Source of the DNA: Psychroserpens sp. | GTDB lineage: Bacteria; Bacteroidota; Bacteroidia; Flavobacteriales; Flavobacteriaceae | Direction of reading: 5' to 3' | DNA: 64,000 nucleotides | Assembly (NCBI GenBank): GCA_017643165.1 | Contig: JAEPNY010000001.1 | Coordinates: forward strand, 930,001-994,000 | In this document: piece after piece, positions 25,114-33,874 of the stretch | How the letters are laid out: each line of letters begins with the position of its first letter | How positions within the stretch are numbered: position 1 is the first letter of the stretch | Made by a program: the position numbers and the translations under genes | The notes under the pieces: model-generated | Told to the model about the DNA's origin: nothing | The model's database searches: none | What the model saw: the letters and a program-made list of their open reading frames with translations, nothing else

Positions 25114-27174
25114 TTATAGTAATTCAATCGGTGAAATCTCCTCTTTAAGACGACGATGGCGTTGCCAGAATTTGCTACGCATGGTTTCGAAGATTTCTTT
25201 GAATCTTGGTGTCGTTCTAATATTATCTAATAACGGTTCTCTGTCTAGGAAAAGTAGACTCCAATAATGCACGTCTTCATCATTGGCATAGATTTCAAAA
25301 TGATCTAAGGCCTTTTCTGTTTCACCTATATAGGAGTAGTACATGGCCAACTCAACATTCTTTGCAACGGTTGGATTGTTATCAACATATTCCTTAAAAC
25401 GAACCATAAATTCTTGCGATTCCCTAACCTTTCCCATTTGGGCATATACGAAAGCGATCTCACCATCAATATTTTTAAAGATATCCATATTATAGCGTTC
25501 TCTTGCATCATCAAAGGCTTTGAAATAGGCATACGAACTTTCAAAATCCCTTAAATAATAACACACTTTTGCCAGTTCTTGAAGCACATCTAACCGCGTT
25601 GTATCTTTATCTAGTGTAGCTCTTAATCGTTCGCGAGTTTTTGGTAGATCTTTATCTCTAGCGTAAAGAATATACGCTTTTACATAATCCGAAAACAGAT
25701 TATTTGGGTTATAGCTTAATGATTTATTTATATAATGTTCGGCCTCTTGAACAAAACCATTTTGAACAAGCGCATTGCTTAAATGCATATAATTGAAACT
25801 TGTACTCGAAGAGTCGTTCGCCGCAATATTTACCTCTAGACCTTTTAGAGTATGTCTTAAGTAATTTCCTGCGTCGGGGACGCATGTTGCATAAATATCA
25901 GAGAGAAAATTAAGTGCTATGGCTGAATTCGGATTGTATTTTAAAGCCTTTTTCAAAAATGGAATAGCACTTTTGCAATTTCCTAAAGACATATAATACA
26001 TAGATTTTGCTATTAGACTTTGTGCGAGCTCATCGTCATAGAATAAGGCTTTATCAGCGTAGAAGTTAAGATCTTCTTGATGTAATTTATCACGCTGAAA
26101 AATGTCAAGATAATAATAAGCCATAGCAATTCCTGCGTAGGCTCTTGCAAATGTTGTATCCTGTTCTACAGCTTTTGTGAAACTCGAAATAGACTTTTCT
26201 AAACTTTCGCGATTGCCGAAATGTAGTTCATCATAACCTTGAAGAAAGTAATCATAGGCGATCAAATCCTGAGTTGGTTGTTTATTGATGCGCGCAATTT
26301 CTTCAGGCGTTACCATGACTTCTATCCGTTTTGTAATAATATTAGAGATCTCCTTTTGCAGATCGAATACGTCTACGGCGTCGCGTTCAAAGCGTTGCGA
26401 CCATATAGGCTCATCATTTGCTGCATCTAATAATTGAATACTCAATAGAATTTTATCATTTACTTTTTGTCCGCTACCTTCAACAACATAACTTACCTTA
26501 AGTTCTTCACCAATTTCAGGAATCGTTTTTGTATTGTTTCTAAATTTTTCAACTGAGGTACGACTAATCACTTTAAGATCTTCAATTTTCTGAAGATCAT
26601 TAAGAACTGATACCATCAAGCCATTCACAAAATACGTGTTAGAACTATCACCACTATTATTAACAAAAGGAAGTACAGCTATTGATTTCCCATATGGAAT
26701 TGCTTCTTTGTTAGTGGGCTCTTCTGTGAATGTGAAGCCGAAATAAATCAATGCAGCAGCAACGATGACTAATAATCCCGTAATGGCAAACTTTTTTGAA
26801 ATGTTCTGTTTCTCTTCGGAACTTGTTTCACTTTGAAGCTGTGCTATGGTTTCACCTGGAGGATATCCGTAATGTTCTTTATAGCATTTTGTAAAATAAG
26901 ACGTGCTACCAAATCCAACAGCGTAACACACTTCGGAAACAGATACATCGGATTGCTGTAACAATTCATGAGCATGTTTCAACCGAATGTTTCTAATGAA
27001 CAAACTTACTGATAGACCAGTTGCTTTTTTAACCTTACGTAAGACATTAGATCGACTCATCCCGACAGCTTCGGAAAGTTCTGAAACCCCAAATTGCTCA
27101 TCCGAAATGTTCAACTCGACGATTTCCGTAAGCTTTTCGATAAAATCGTTATGTCTGTTGTTTGCTTCGGTCAT
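25114..27174 (-). CDS. Membrane-anchored AraC-type regulator with FlgO-like and TPR domains
   Basis: 686 residues. Residues 10-107 form an AraC double HTH (LSEAVGMSRSNVLRKVKKATG, then VCYAVGFGSTSYFTKCYKEHYG). One membrane helix follows at 129-149. Next is an exported FlgO/TolB-like domain (161-290, starting GKSIAVLPFVNNSG), and from about 300 to 660 a TPR array (AYAGIAMAYYYLDIF, ALNFLSDIYATC and similar). So the DNA-binding end is in the cytoplasm and the sensor end in the periplasm. It is divergent from an ankyrin/acyltransferase cluster, its likely target. Ligand unknown. Confidence 0.85.
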   Translation of the reverse strand: MTEANNRHNDFIEKLTEIVELNISDEQFGVSELSEAVGMSRSNVLRKVKKATGLSVSLFIRNIRLKHAHELLQQSDVSVSEVCYAVGFGSTSYFTKCYKEHYGYPPGETIAQLQSETSSEEKQNISKKFAITGLLVIVAAALIYFGFTFTEEPTNKEAIPYGKSIAVLPFVNNSGDSSNTYFVNGLMVSVLNDLQKIEDLKVISRTSVEKFRNNTKTIPEIGEELKVSYVVEGSGQKVNDKILLSIQLLDAANDEPIWSQRFERDAVDVFDLQKEISNIITKRIEVMVTPEEIARINKQPTQDLIAYDYFLQGYDELHFGNRESLEKSISSFTKAVEQDTTFARAYAGIAMAYYYLDIFQRDKLHQEDLNFYADKALFYDDELAQSLIAKSMYYMSLGNCKSAIPFLKKALKYNPNSAIALNFLSDIYATCVPDAGNYLRHTLKGLEVNIAANDSSSTSFNYMHLSNALVQNGFVQEAEHYINKSLSYNPNNLFSDYVKAYILYARDKDLPKTRERLRATLDKDTTRLDVLQELAKVCYYLRDFESSYAYFKAFDDARERYNMDIFKNIDGEIAFVYAQMGKVRESQEFMVRFKEYVDNNPTVAKNVELAMYYSYIGETEKALDHFEIYANDEDVHYWSLLFLDREPLLDNIRTTPRFKEIFETMRSKFWQRHRRLKEEISPIELL

Positions 27175-27310
27175 TACTGTGTTTTATTCGTATGATGATC
27201 TCATCTAATTCTAGCCGAAATATACGATAAAGTAGGCAACTTACGATATCTCTAAATTTTAAAATATCGACCGATTTTTTCAGACGTTAATAAGCGGTTT
27301 AGTACCATTT

Positions 27311-27349
27311 GCGTCATAATTTATAGTCCTGCATCATAATTTAAAGACC
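27311..27349. repeat. Two 19-bp direct repeats phased at 20 bp, candidate AraC-type operator
   Basis: GCGTCATAATTTATAGTCC at 27311-27329 and GCATCATAATTTAAAGACC at 27331-27349 differ at three positions. A weaker third copy may follow at about 27351-27367. The 20-bp period puts repeats on one helix face, as for AraC-family sites. They lie between the regulator and the divergent gene cluster. Confidence 0.6.
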
Positions 27350-27455
27350 ATAATACAAAATTTATAACATTTCAATTTTAAGTCATAACCATTGCTTCAA
27401 GGTTTGGAGGATCTTTACACTATCAAATTAAACGAACAATTAAATCATTAAAATC

Positions 27456-28058
27456 ATGACAACAGTAAAGTATTTAAAAGCAAAAGCAAAAGTTTCATTT
27501 ATAAGTATGATGACCTTATCCTTATTAATGTCTTGTAATGAAACCAAAAAAGATGAATCTGGAAAAATAGAAGAAACTGACGCTATTGAAGAGAAAACAG
27601 TTAAAGCTCCAAGTATTGATATTCACACTGCAACATTTTTTGCGAATCACGAAGCAGTTAAACAGCACATTGAGGCAGGAACCGACCTAAATCAAAAGGA
27701 CCAATTTGGATCAACGCCTTTACATGTTGCTGTGACTTTCGGAAGAAAGGATATTGCAATGTCCTTAATAGATGCAAATGCAGATCTTTCTGTTAAGAAT
27801 CCTCAAGGATCGACACCTTTACATGTGGCTTCATTTTTCTGCAGAACTGAGATTGTAAAAGCCTTATTAGCAAAAGGAGCAGATAAAAGCATTCAGGATA
27901 ATTACGGATCTACACCTTATGCGAGTGTCGCAGGACCATTTAATGACGTAAAGCCAGTTTATGATAAAATGACAAAAGACTTAGGCGCTTTAGGTTTAAA
28001 ATTAGACTATAAACATCTTGAGGAGACCAGACCAGTAATTGCTGAGTTACTAAAATAA
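27456..28058 (+). CDS. Ankyrin-repeat lipoprotein
   Basis: 200 residues with a lipoprotein signal (ISMMTLSLLMSC, Cys27 as probable acylation site), a charged linker, then about four ankyrin repeats (residues 55-165). Repeat cores are GSTPLHVAVTFGRKDIAMSLI and GSTPLHVASFFCRTEIVKALL. Bacterial periplasmic ankyrin lipoproteins usually act as protein-protein scaffolds. It is the first gene of a plus-strand cluster divergent from the AraC/TPR regulator. The acyltransferase gene follows 21 nt later. Confidence 0.87.
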   Translation: MTTVKYLKAKAKVSFISMMTLSLLMSCNETKKDESGKIEETDAIEEKTVKAPSIDIHTATFFANHEAVKQHIEAGTDLNQKDQFGSTPLHVAVTFGRKDIAMSLIDANADLSVKNPQGSTPLHVASFFCRTEIVKALLAKGADKSIQDNYGSTPYASVAGPFNDVKPVYDKMTKDLGALGLKLDYKHLEETRPVIAELLK

Positions 28059-28079
28059 TCAATCAAAAAACGAACAATT

Positions 28080-29180
28080 ATGACAACTACTAGACGATAT
28101 GACATCGATTGGCTTAGGGTAATCACTATAGGATTCCTATTGATCTACCATGTTGCCATCGTATTTCAGCCTTGGGGTGTGTTCATCGGATTTATCCAAA
28201 ATGACGTACCAGATGTTAATATCTGGACACCTATGGCGATGATTAATGTATGGCGAATTCCATTACTGTTTTTTGTGTCTGGTATGGGAGTCTGTTTTGC
28301 CATCAAAAGACGAAGCTGGAAACAGTTATTAATAGAACGTACTAAACGTATTCTGGTACCATTTCTATTTGGAATTTTTGCCATAGTACCAATTCATATC
28401 ATGATATGGCAGAACTATTACAATCAAGATGTGGTTTATGAGCCATTTCAAGGGCACCTTTGGTTCCTTAAGAATATCTTCTTGTACGTACTGATCTTAA
28501 GTCCGATTTTCTTTCTACTGAAAACATATAAGGATAGTAGATTCACTCGCATAGTAAAACGACTATTTTCAAGTCCACTAAGTGTCTTAGTGATCATGGT
28601 ATTCACGGTTAGTGAAGCATTGATTCTACAACCAGAACAATATACATTATATGCTATGACGACACACGGATTTGTACTCGGACTGATTGCCTTCTTCTTC
28701 GGATTCTTATTTGTGCACTCTGGTGAGACATTTTGGCCGATGGTGTTAAAGTACAGATGGTTATTCTTATTCAATGCATTTTCAATGTATTTAGGGCGTG
28801 TGTTCTATTTTGGGTTAGAAGGAACGAATATCTATCTCAGTATTGAATCTGCACTGTGGATCTTTGCGATCTTCGGTATAGGATACAAGTATTTGAATAG
28901 ACCGAGTAAAATCTTATCGCATTTGAGCGAAGGAGCCTATCCAATTTATATCGTACACATGATTTTTATTTATTTGGGTTCGGTATTAATTGTGCCCATG
29001 GACATGTCACCATTAATGAAGTTTATGCTTCTAACCGTGTTCACCTTTGCAGGCAGTTATTTGTGTTACAACTTTATTTTGAAACGTATTAATTGGATTA
29101 GACCATTGTTTGGTTTAAAACCAAAAGTAAAATCAAAAACAGCATCAAACACTCAAAGGATTGAAGCTATAAAATCTTAA
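28080..29180 (+). CDS. Membrane acyltransferase (acyltransferase family 3 / OpgC-like)
   Basis: 366 residues with about ten membrane helices. The opening RRYDIDWLRVITIGFLLIYHVAIVF carries the conserved Asp/Arg and His of the acyltransferase-3 family. FVSGMGVCFAIKRRSWKQLLIERTKRILVPFLFG is the next typical block. The family moves acetyl, succinyl or other acyl groups onto glycans or lipids at the membrane. The substrate is not visible. It is preceded by a short leader (TCAATCAAAAAACGAA) that recurs before the next gene. Confidence 0.88.
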   Translation: MTTTRRYDIDWLRVITIGFLLIYHVAIVFQPWGVFIGFIQNDVPDVNIWTPMAMINVWRIPLLFFVSGMGVCFAIKRRSWKQLLIERTKRILVPFLFGIFAIVPIHIMIWQNYYNQDVVYEPFQGHLWFLKNIFLYVLILSPIFFLLKTYKDSRFTRIVKRLFSSPLSVLVIMVFTVSEALILQPEQYTLYAMTTHGFVLGLIAFFFGFLFVHSGETFWPMVLKYRWLFLFNAFSMYLGRVFYFGLEGTNIYLSIESALWIFAIFGIGYKYLNRPSKILSHLSEGAYPIYIVHMIFIYLGSVLIVPMDMSPLMKFMLLTVFTFAGSYLCYNFILKRINWIRPLFGLKPKVKSKTASNTQRIEAIKS

Positions 29181-29235
29181 TCTAAACATCAATCATTTAT
29201 CAATCAAAAAACGAATAGTGAATAAATCAATTAAA

Positions 29236-29673
29236 ATGAAGAAAATAAAACTAATAGCATTAATACTATTGTTTATTGCAGCTTCCTTAAGTATTGCTTT
29301 CATATTAAAGATTGAATTCCCTAGAGGGTTTGAAGCATATTTTAAAAGAGAATATTATAATCAATTCGGTCCTCTAGTCATAAGTGTTGAACTTTTAATT
29401 GCAAGTTATTATCTATTTATAGGGCATGAAAAGACAAATTTTGCTTTAGCACTTTTTGGGTCTACCGCTTTATTAGATCCCATTTTTAATCAATTAGGGA
29501 TTTTTGAAAGCGTCATGCCGTTATACGGAACAATAATCTCTTCAATTTGCGGGCTGTTTTGTTTATGGCTTGCATTCGCGAACTCATTTGAATTAAAGCG
29601 TTTATCACGTTTGTTAGGTTTATTAAGCCTAATCCTAGGTGTTCTAGTCGAACTATTCTTTAACTATACATAA
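29236..29673 (+). CDS. Four-helix membrane protein of unknown function
   Basis: About 145 residues, four hydrophobic segments (KLIALILLFIAASLSIAFIL; LVISVELLIASYYLFIG; a central one; LLGLLSLILGVLVELFF). I place the start at the ATG before KKIKLIALIL; a GTG six codons upstream at 29218 is an alternative. No family recognised. It is in the same cluster as the ankyrin and acyltransferase genes. Confidence 0.62.
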   Translation: MKKIKLIALILLFIAASLSIAFILKIEFPRGFEAYFKREYYNQFGPLVISVELLIASYYLFIGHEKTNFALALFGSTALLDPIFNQLGIFESVMPLYGTIISSICGLFCLWLAFANSFELKRLSRLLGLLSLILGVLVELFFNYT

Positions 29674-29704
29674 TTAACGTTTGCAAAAAAAACCTCATTA
29701 AGAA

Positions 29705-30580
29705 ATGAAAAAAAATATCCTATTAATTATGGCACTGATACTAGTAACTTCATGTAAAACTGATCAGTCCAAAAACCAACAAATCAACGCTTCAGATAAG
29801 GAGAACTCATACTATGGATTTAATCCGCCAGGGATGACTCCAGAATTATTCGCGCCTGGAATTGTTTCTACAGATAATCTTGAAGTACTGGGCTCTTTTT
29901 CGCCCAATTTGGATGAGTTTTATTTTAAAAGACAGTTGAAAGGTGAACCTTCTAAAAATATCGGTATTCGATTAGAAAACGGTAAATGGATTCAGTTTAT
30001 GGAAGAACCGAATTCGGGAGAAATAGCCATTGCTCCAGATAACACTAAGATGTATCTCGGAAATAAATATCGCGAACGAACCGCTTCAGGATGGTCAGAG
30101 CCAAAAAGTCTAGGTGAATTATATGAGGAAATCCCTATTATGCGACTTACAGCCTCAAAAATTGGTACATATGTTTTTGACGAAAGAGATTCTATTGGGA
30201 CAATAAGAATCTCTAAGTTGAATGATGGCATTCGAGAGGAACCAGAAGAAATAGGTGAAGTGTTCAGTTCTGGAACCTATATTTCTCACCCTTTTATTGC
30301 GCCAGACGAAAGCTATATCATTTGGGACTTTGTACATGAAGATGGTTATGGTGATTCTGACCTATATATAAGTTTTCGCCAAGAGGATGATTCGTGGGGA
30401 CCGGCAATTAATATGGGTGAAGACATAAACTCTGAGTTTGAGGATATTTATGGAAGTGTAACTTCCGATGGGAAGTATTTCATATTTCATCGCATTGACT
30501 TGGGAGCGACCTATGACGAAAGTTCTGCCAATGTCTATTGGGTGGATGCAGAAACCATATGGCGATTAAAAAATAATTAA
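29705..30580 (+). CDS. TolB-like (PD40) beta-propeller lipoprotein
   Basis: 291 residues with a lipoprotein signal (LLIMALILVTSC, Cys17). The mature part shows repeated propeller blades: LGSFSPNLDEFYF, IAIAPDNTKMYLG, FIAPDESYIIWD with an SDLYISFR follow-on, and SVTSDGKYFIF. These are PD40/WD40-like repeats. Related proteins are often envelope sensors or scaffolds. It is the last gene of the ankyrin/acyltransferase cluster, 31 nt after the membrane protein. Confidence 0.8.
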   Translation: MKKNILLIMALILVTSCKTDQSKNQQINASDKENSYYGFNPPGMTPELFAPGIVSTDNLEVLGSFSPNLDEFYFKRQLKGEPSKNIGIRLENGKWIQFMEEPNSGEIAIAPDNTKMYLGNKYRERTASGWSEPKSLGELYEEIPIMRLTASKIGTYVFDERDSIGTIRISKLNDGIREEPEEIGEVFSSGTYISHPFIAPDESYIIWDFVHEDGYGDSDLYISFRQEDDSWGPAINMGEDINSEFEDIYGSVTSDGKYFIFHRIDLGATYDESSANVYWVDAETIWRLKNN

Positions 30581-30643
30581 ATGGACGCCACTAAATCATC
30601 GCTTATTATTTGAAACACAAAATAATCTTCTTATTTTCATTTT

Positions 30644-31672
30644 ATGAACACCAAACAACGCAACACTTTAATTTTTAGAATTCTTTTATTCGGAGGTACT
30701 GCAATATCGTTATTTTTTGTGCCTTGGGTTATTGTTTTTGCATGGATTAAACCCTTGCCAGATACTATAGATGCCCAACTTGAGCAAACATTAGATTGTG
30801 GTTTTGAAGGCGTAATCGTATATGTGGATCAAGGAGGAAAGCCACCAGCGTTTTATACTGCTGGTTGGCATGATCGGGATAATAAAATATCCGCCTATCC
30901 AGAAGCCTATTTTAAAATAGCTAGTATAAGTAAATTATATACGGCCGTTGCTTTGACAAAATTAGCTAAAGAAAACAGGTTGTCTTTCGAGGATAAGCTC
31001 TCTAAATATTATCCAGAACTGGTTGGAAGAATTGAAAACGCTGAACAAATTACACTAAAAATGATGGTACAACATCGTTCGGGAATTCCTAATTTTACGG
31101 ACAACCCAGCTTATTGGGTTGACGAACAAGGGAATGGTCAAAATGCCTTGGATTTTGCTCTTGACTTACCAGCTAGTTTTGCACCTGATGATGGCTATGA
31201 GTATTCAAATACAAATTATTTATTGCTTCGCAGCATTATGGACGATGTATTAGGATATAACCATAATGATTATATCAAAGCAAAGATTTTACAACCACTT
31301 GAATTGAAGCACACGTTTTTTTCTATTACAGAAGTTGATCTAGACGATGTTATGAGCGGTTATTATGCTGGAATTGATGAGGATTTTAAAGAGAGAGAAT
31401 ACGGCATGATGGCAACGGCTGAGGACGTGGGCAAATTCTTAAGAGCTCTAAATGATGGTTCCGTATTTAATCCAGGCGAACAAGAATTGTATCCATATGT
31501 TTACGATCATGGTGGTTTGGTTGTTGGCTACCAAAGCCTAGCAGAATACCATAAGGATATCGATGCAGTTGTCGTTCAGTTTATAAATACTACTGATTTT
31601 GAGGGTTATGAGTGGAATCTTTCTGAAGTGGCTTACAATCGTGTGGTAAAGATCTTAAGGAAATCAGAATAG
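30644..31672 (+). CDS. Serine hydrolase of the beta-lactamase/penicillin-binding class C type
   Basis: 342 residues, one N-terminal membrane helix (residues 12-35), then a class C serine hydrolase fold. The SxxK nucleophile motif is S94-I-S-K97 in FKIASISKLYT, the YxN motif is Y187-S-N189, and YDHGGLVVGYQS supplies the third (HGG) motif. It likely acts on peptidoglycan peptides or esters; beta-lactamase activity cannot be assumed. It converges with the next gene with only 4 nt between stops. Confidence 0.86.
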   Translation: MNTKQRNTLIFRILLFGGTAISLFFVPWVIVFAWIKPLPDTIDAQLEQTLDCGFEGVIVYVDQGGKPPAFYTAGWHDRDNKISAYPEAYFKIASISKLYTAVALTKLAKENRLSFEDKLSKYYPELVGRIENAEQITLKMMVQHRSGIPNFTDNPAYWVDEQGNGQNALDFALDLPASFAPDDGYEYSNTNYLLLRSIMDDVLGYNHNDYIKAKILQPLELKHTFFSITEVDLDDVMSGYYAGIDEDFKEREYGMMATAEDVGKFLRALNDGSVFNPGEQELYPYVYDHGGLVVGYQSLAEYHKDIDAVVVQFINTTDFEGYEWNLSEVAYNRVVKILRKSE

Positions 31673-31676
31673 CTTC

Positions 31677-32417
31677 TTAGTTTTTGATCAAATAAGAATA
31701 CAGTTCATACCCATTCTTAATTTCTGTGATCATTTCCTCAGGTAGTTCTACACTTCGATTTTTCTTTTCACCAAAGAATGTCATTTTGATCACACCATCA
31801 TAAGAAGAAAGTTGCTCAAAAAATGCGATAAAGTTATTTGTATTGGTTTCAATCGTGCAATATTCAAAGCCGTCACCCTTAGGTGTTACCCAATTTAAAT
31901 AATATTCAAACTTAGTTTCTCCCATAACCATTTCAACCTTGTTCATTGACAGGTGTTTTTTGCCATTTGTGTAATTCACAAATTCCAAGAACATCTGATT
32001 TTGGTTAATGAAAATGTAGAGGTAAGCACCTGTAGGATTTGATGAGGTTACTTTTTTAAAGTCTTTATTCGGATCAATATAATATTTGCCGTCAGCTTTA
32101 TCCAGTGCAAACCCTTTCGAAGCTACGAGACTGTCTGTTAAACGCGTTAGATCAGGTTGAGGGATATCGATATATTCCAATTCTTGAAGGTAAGTTTGAT
32201 GTGCTTTAACTTTTTCAATGTATTCCTCATCTTCAGCCATATTGATAACACCATCTAACGATTTTACATAAGCGTCTCTTTTTTCAATAGTTCCGGCATC
32301 AAGCGTGGCCACTAAGGACTTGTATGTGATTTCGGCTAATCTTTGGTTTTTTCTTTTTTGCGAAAGACCTAGAATAGGAAGTAAGATTAAACAGAGGATT
32401 ATGTACTTTTTCGTAAT
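31677..32417 (-). CDS. Secreted protein of unknown function, apparent ATT start
   Basis: The frame continues upstream of the first conventional start (GTG at 32312) through an in-frame signal peptide: TKKYIILCLILLPILGLSQ directly follows an ATT at 32417-32415, and a stop codon lies three codons further up. No ATG, GTG or TTG exists in between, so the real start is probably ATT, 6 nt after the methyltransferase stop. From the GTG the product would be 211 residues with no export signal. The mature part is mixed alpha/beta with no recognised motif. Could instead be a point mutation or sequencing error of ATG. Confidence 0.6.
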   Translation of the reverse strand: MTKKYIILCLILLPILGLSQKRKNQRLAEITYKSLVATLDAGTIEKRDAYVKSLDGVINMAEDEEYIEKVKAHQTYLQELEYIDIPQPDLTRLTDSLVASKGFALDKADGKYYIDPNKDFKKVTSSNPTGAYLYIFINQNQMFLEFVNYTNGKKHLSMNKVEMVMGETKFEYYLNWVTPKGDGFEYCTIETNTNNFIAFFEQLSSYDGVIKMTFFGEKKNRSVELPEEMITEIKNGYELYSYLIKN

Positions 32418-32423
32418 AGCTTT

Positions 32424-33182
32424 TTATTTAGGTTCACAGATGAATATTTGTTTTTCAGAAGCTGAATCGAATTGGGTTTCTTCGAACGATCCAAACTTAC
32501 GTATAATTTTGAATCCATTCCATTCTAATCGACTATCCAATTCCTTGGGAAAGAACATTCGCATGTCTAATTTTTGGGTAGAATGGAACTGACCATTGAT
32601 GAAATAATGCCATTCAATACGATTGATCTGAGAATCGCTTTCATAGTGCATATTTTCTTTGATCAATACATCTCTACCGTCCTTAGTTGTGTATTCCGAA
32701 ATAGTCTTCTGAGCTTTTGAACCTTCAACTAAGAATTCAATATTAGGATTAAAACAGTCGAGTATAAAAGTGCCACTTGGGCTGAGGTGCTTTTTAACAA
32801 CAGCAAGTGTTTGACTCAAATCGGCATTAGTATAAAGGTGATGAATGGAATTAAAAGGAATGAAAATAATATCAAAAGAATCTGGAAGATTTAAACTGCG
32901 CATGTCGGCTTCTATAAAATCAATAGCTAAGCCTTCAGATTTAGCTTTCGACTTCGCATGCTCAAGCATGGTTGATGTAAAATCAACTCCGATAATATCT
33001 AAACCAGCTTTAGCAAGAGGAATTGTAAGTCGGCCTGTACCACAACACAATTCAAGTATTTTGGCGTCTTTATGATCTGATAGCCATTTTTGATAAAAAT
33101 CCAGGTCTGATAAAAAGCCATTCATCCCATCATAGATCTCGGCATCATAAATGAGATTTCCAACTTTATAGAAGTCGCTCAT
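32424..33182 (-). CDS. Class I SAM-dependent methyltransferase
   Basis: 252 residues. Motif I ILELCCGTGRLTIPLA, acidic strand-2 end (IIGVDFTSTMLEHAK), IEADMRSLNLPDSFD and IIFIPFNSIHHL define the Rossmann methyltransferase core (about residues 36-140). The C-terminal half is a beta-rich substrate domain. The methyl acceptor is unknown. The secreted protein gene starts 6 nt after its stop. Confidence 0.88.
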   Translation of the reverse strand: MSDFYKVGNLIYDAEIYDGMNGFLSDLDFYQKWLSDHKDAKILELCCGTGRLTIPLAKAGLDIIGVDFTSTMLEHAKSKAKSEGLAIDFIEADMRSLNLPDSFDIIFIPFNSIHHLYTNADLSQTLAVVKKHLSPSGTFILDCFNPNIEFLVEGSKAQKTISEYTTKDGRDVLIKENMHYESDSQINRIEWHYFINGQFHSTQKLDMRMFFPKELDSRLEWNGFKIIRKFGSFEETQFDSASEKQIFICEPK

Positions 33183-33210
33183 AAGTAGATAATTGAGAAC
33201 ACAATATAGT

Positions 33211-33254
33211 AAAAAAGAAAAGCTTAAATGTGCTTATCCGACATTTAAGCTTTT
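33211..33254 (-). terminator. Intrinsic terminator
   Basis: A 14-bp perfect inverted repeat (AAAAGCTTAAATGT at 33218-33231 and its complement at 33241-33254) with a 9-nt loop. On the minus strand it is followed by C and T6. It ends the gene at 33276-33767. Confidence 0.85.
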
Positions 33255-33275
33255 ACCTAATAATTAGGTATCTTT

Positions 33276-33767
33276 TTATTTCGTTTCGTTCTTAGCCAAA
33301 GGAGAATGGTGTTCATGTACCATTTTCCAGCCGTCATCGGTTTTTACGAAGAGTAAGGTGATTTGATCATTAACAACAATTAGGTCTTCACCAAATTTTA
33401 AATGAAAATCGGAATGAAAAGTCACATTAGCCACGTCGCCATAAACCGCAATTTTTAGATCATTAGCGTCAAACTTTACAACTTCAGATACCGAACCAAA
33501 TACATTGCGTTCATGCGTTTCATTGGCTTTGTCGCCGTTTCTAGGTTCACCGTTTTTAAATTCTGTGAATTTCGGGCCATAAGCGTGAAAGGAAATAAGT
33601 TTATCTAAATCCTTGTCCTTGATACTTTGAGCAATGGCACCGAATGTTTCCATAACTTCTTGTTCTGCTTCAGGAAATTCATCATTAATGAGGTCGATCT
33701 GAGCAGTGCAACTCAGAGTTATTAAACCCATAGCTGCAATTAAAGTAAATTTTAATCTAGATTTCAT
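33276..33767 (-). CDS. Lipoprotein of the NTF2/SnoaL fold (DUF4440-like)
   Basis: 163 residues, lipoprotein-like signal (LIAAMGLITLSC, Cys20). The mature part has the NTF2-like arrangement: long helix EVMETFGAIAQSIKDKDLDKLISFHAYG, then strands ending DQITLLFVKTDDGWKMVHEHHSPL, typical of DUF4440/SnoaL. Such proteins are binding or catalytic cone folds with varied roles. A second, unrelated copy of this fold occurs at 40635-41087. It has its own terminator. Confidence 0.75.
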   Translation of the reverse strand: MKSRLKFTLIAAMGLITLSCTAQIDLINDEFPEAEQEVMETFGAIAQSIKDKDLDKLISFHAYGPKFTEFKNGEPRNGDKANETHERNVFGSVSEVVKFDANDLKIAVYGDVANVTFHSDFHLKFGEDLIVVNDQITLLFVKTDDGWKMVHEHHSPLAKNETK

Positions 33768-33874
33768 AATGTAATAATTGTTTGAATTAGTAGACTAAAA
33801 TTCACAAATTTTAGGAAAGTATGATTTTCAAAAACGTTCAAAAAATGTTCTTAATCGTCCAAATAGGAATCTAT

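Noticed and set aside
27311-27367. CRISPR-like repeats
   Set aside because: Repeats are contiguous at 20-bp period with no spacers and no cas genes.
28448-28774. 108-codon minus-strand frame
   Set aside because: Antisense to the acyltransferase membrane helices, no start context or conserved motif.
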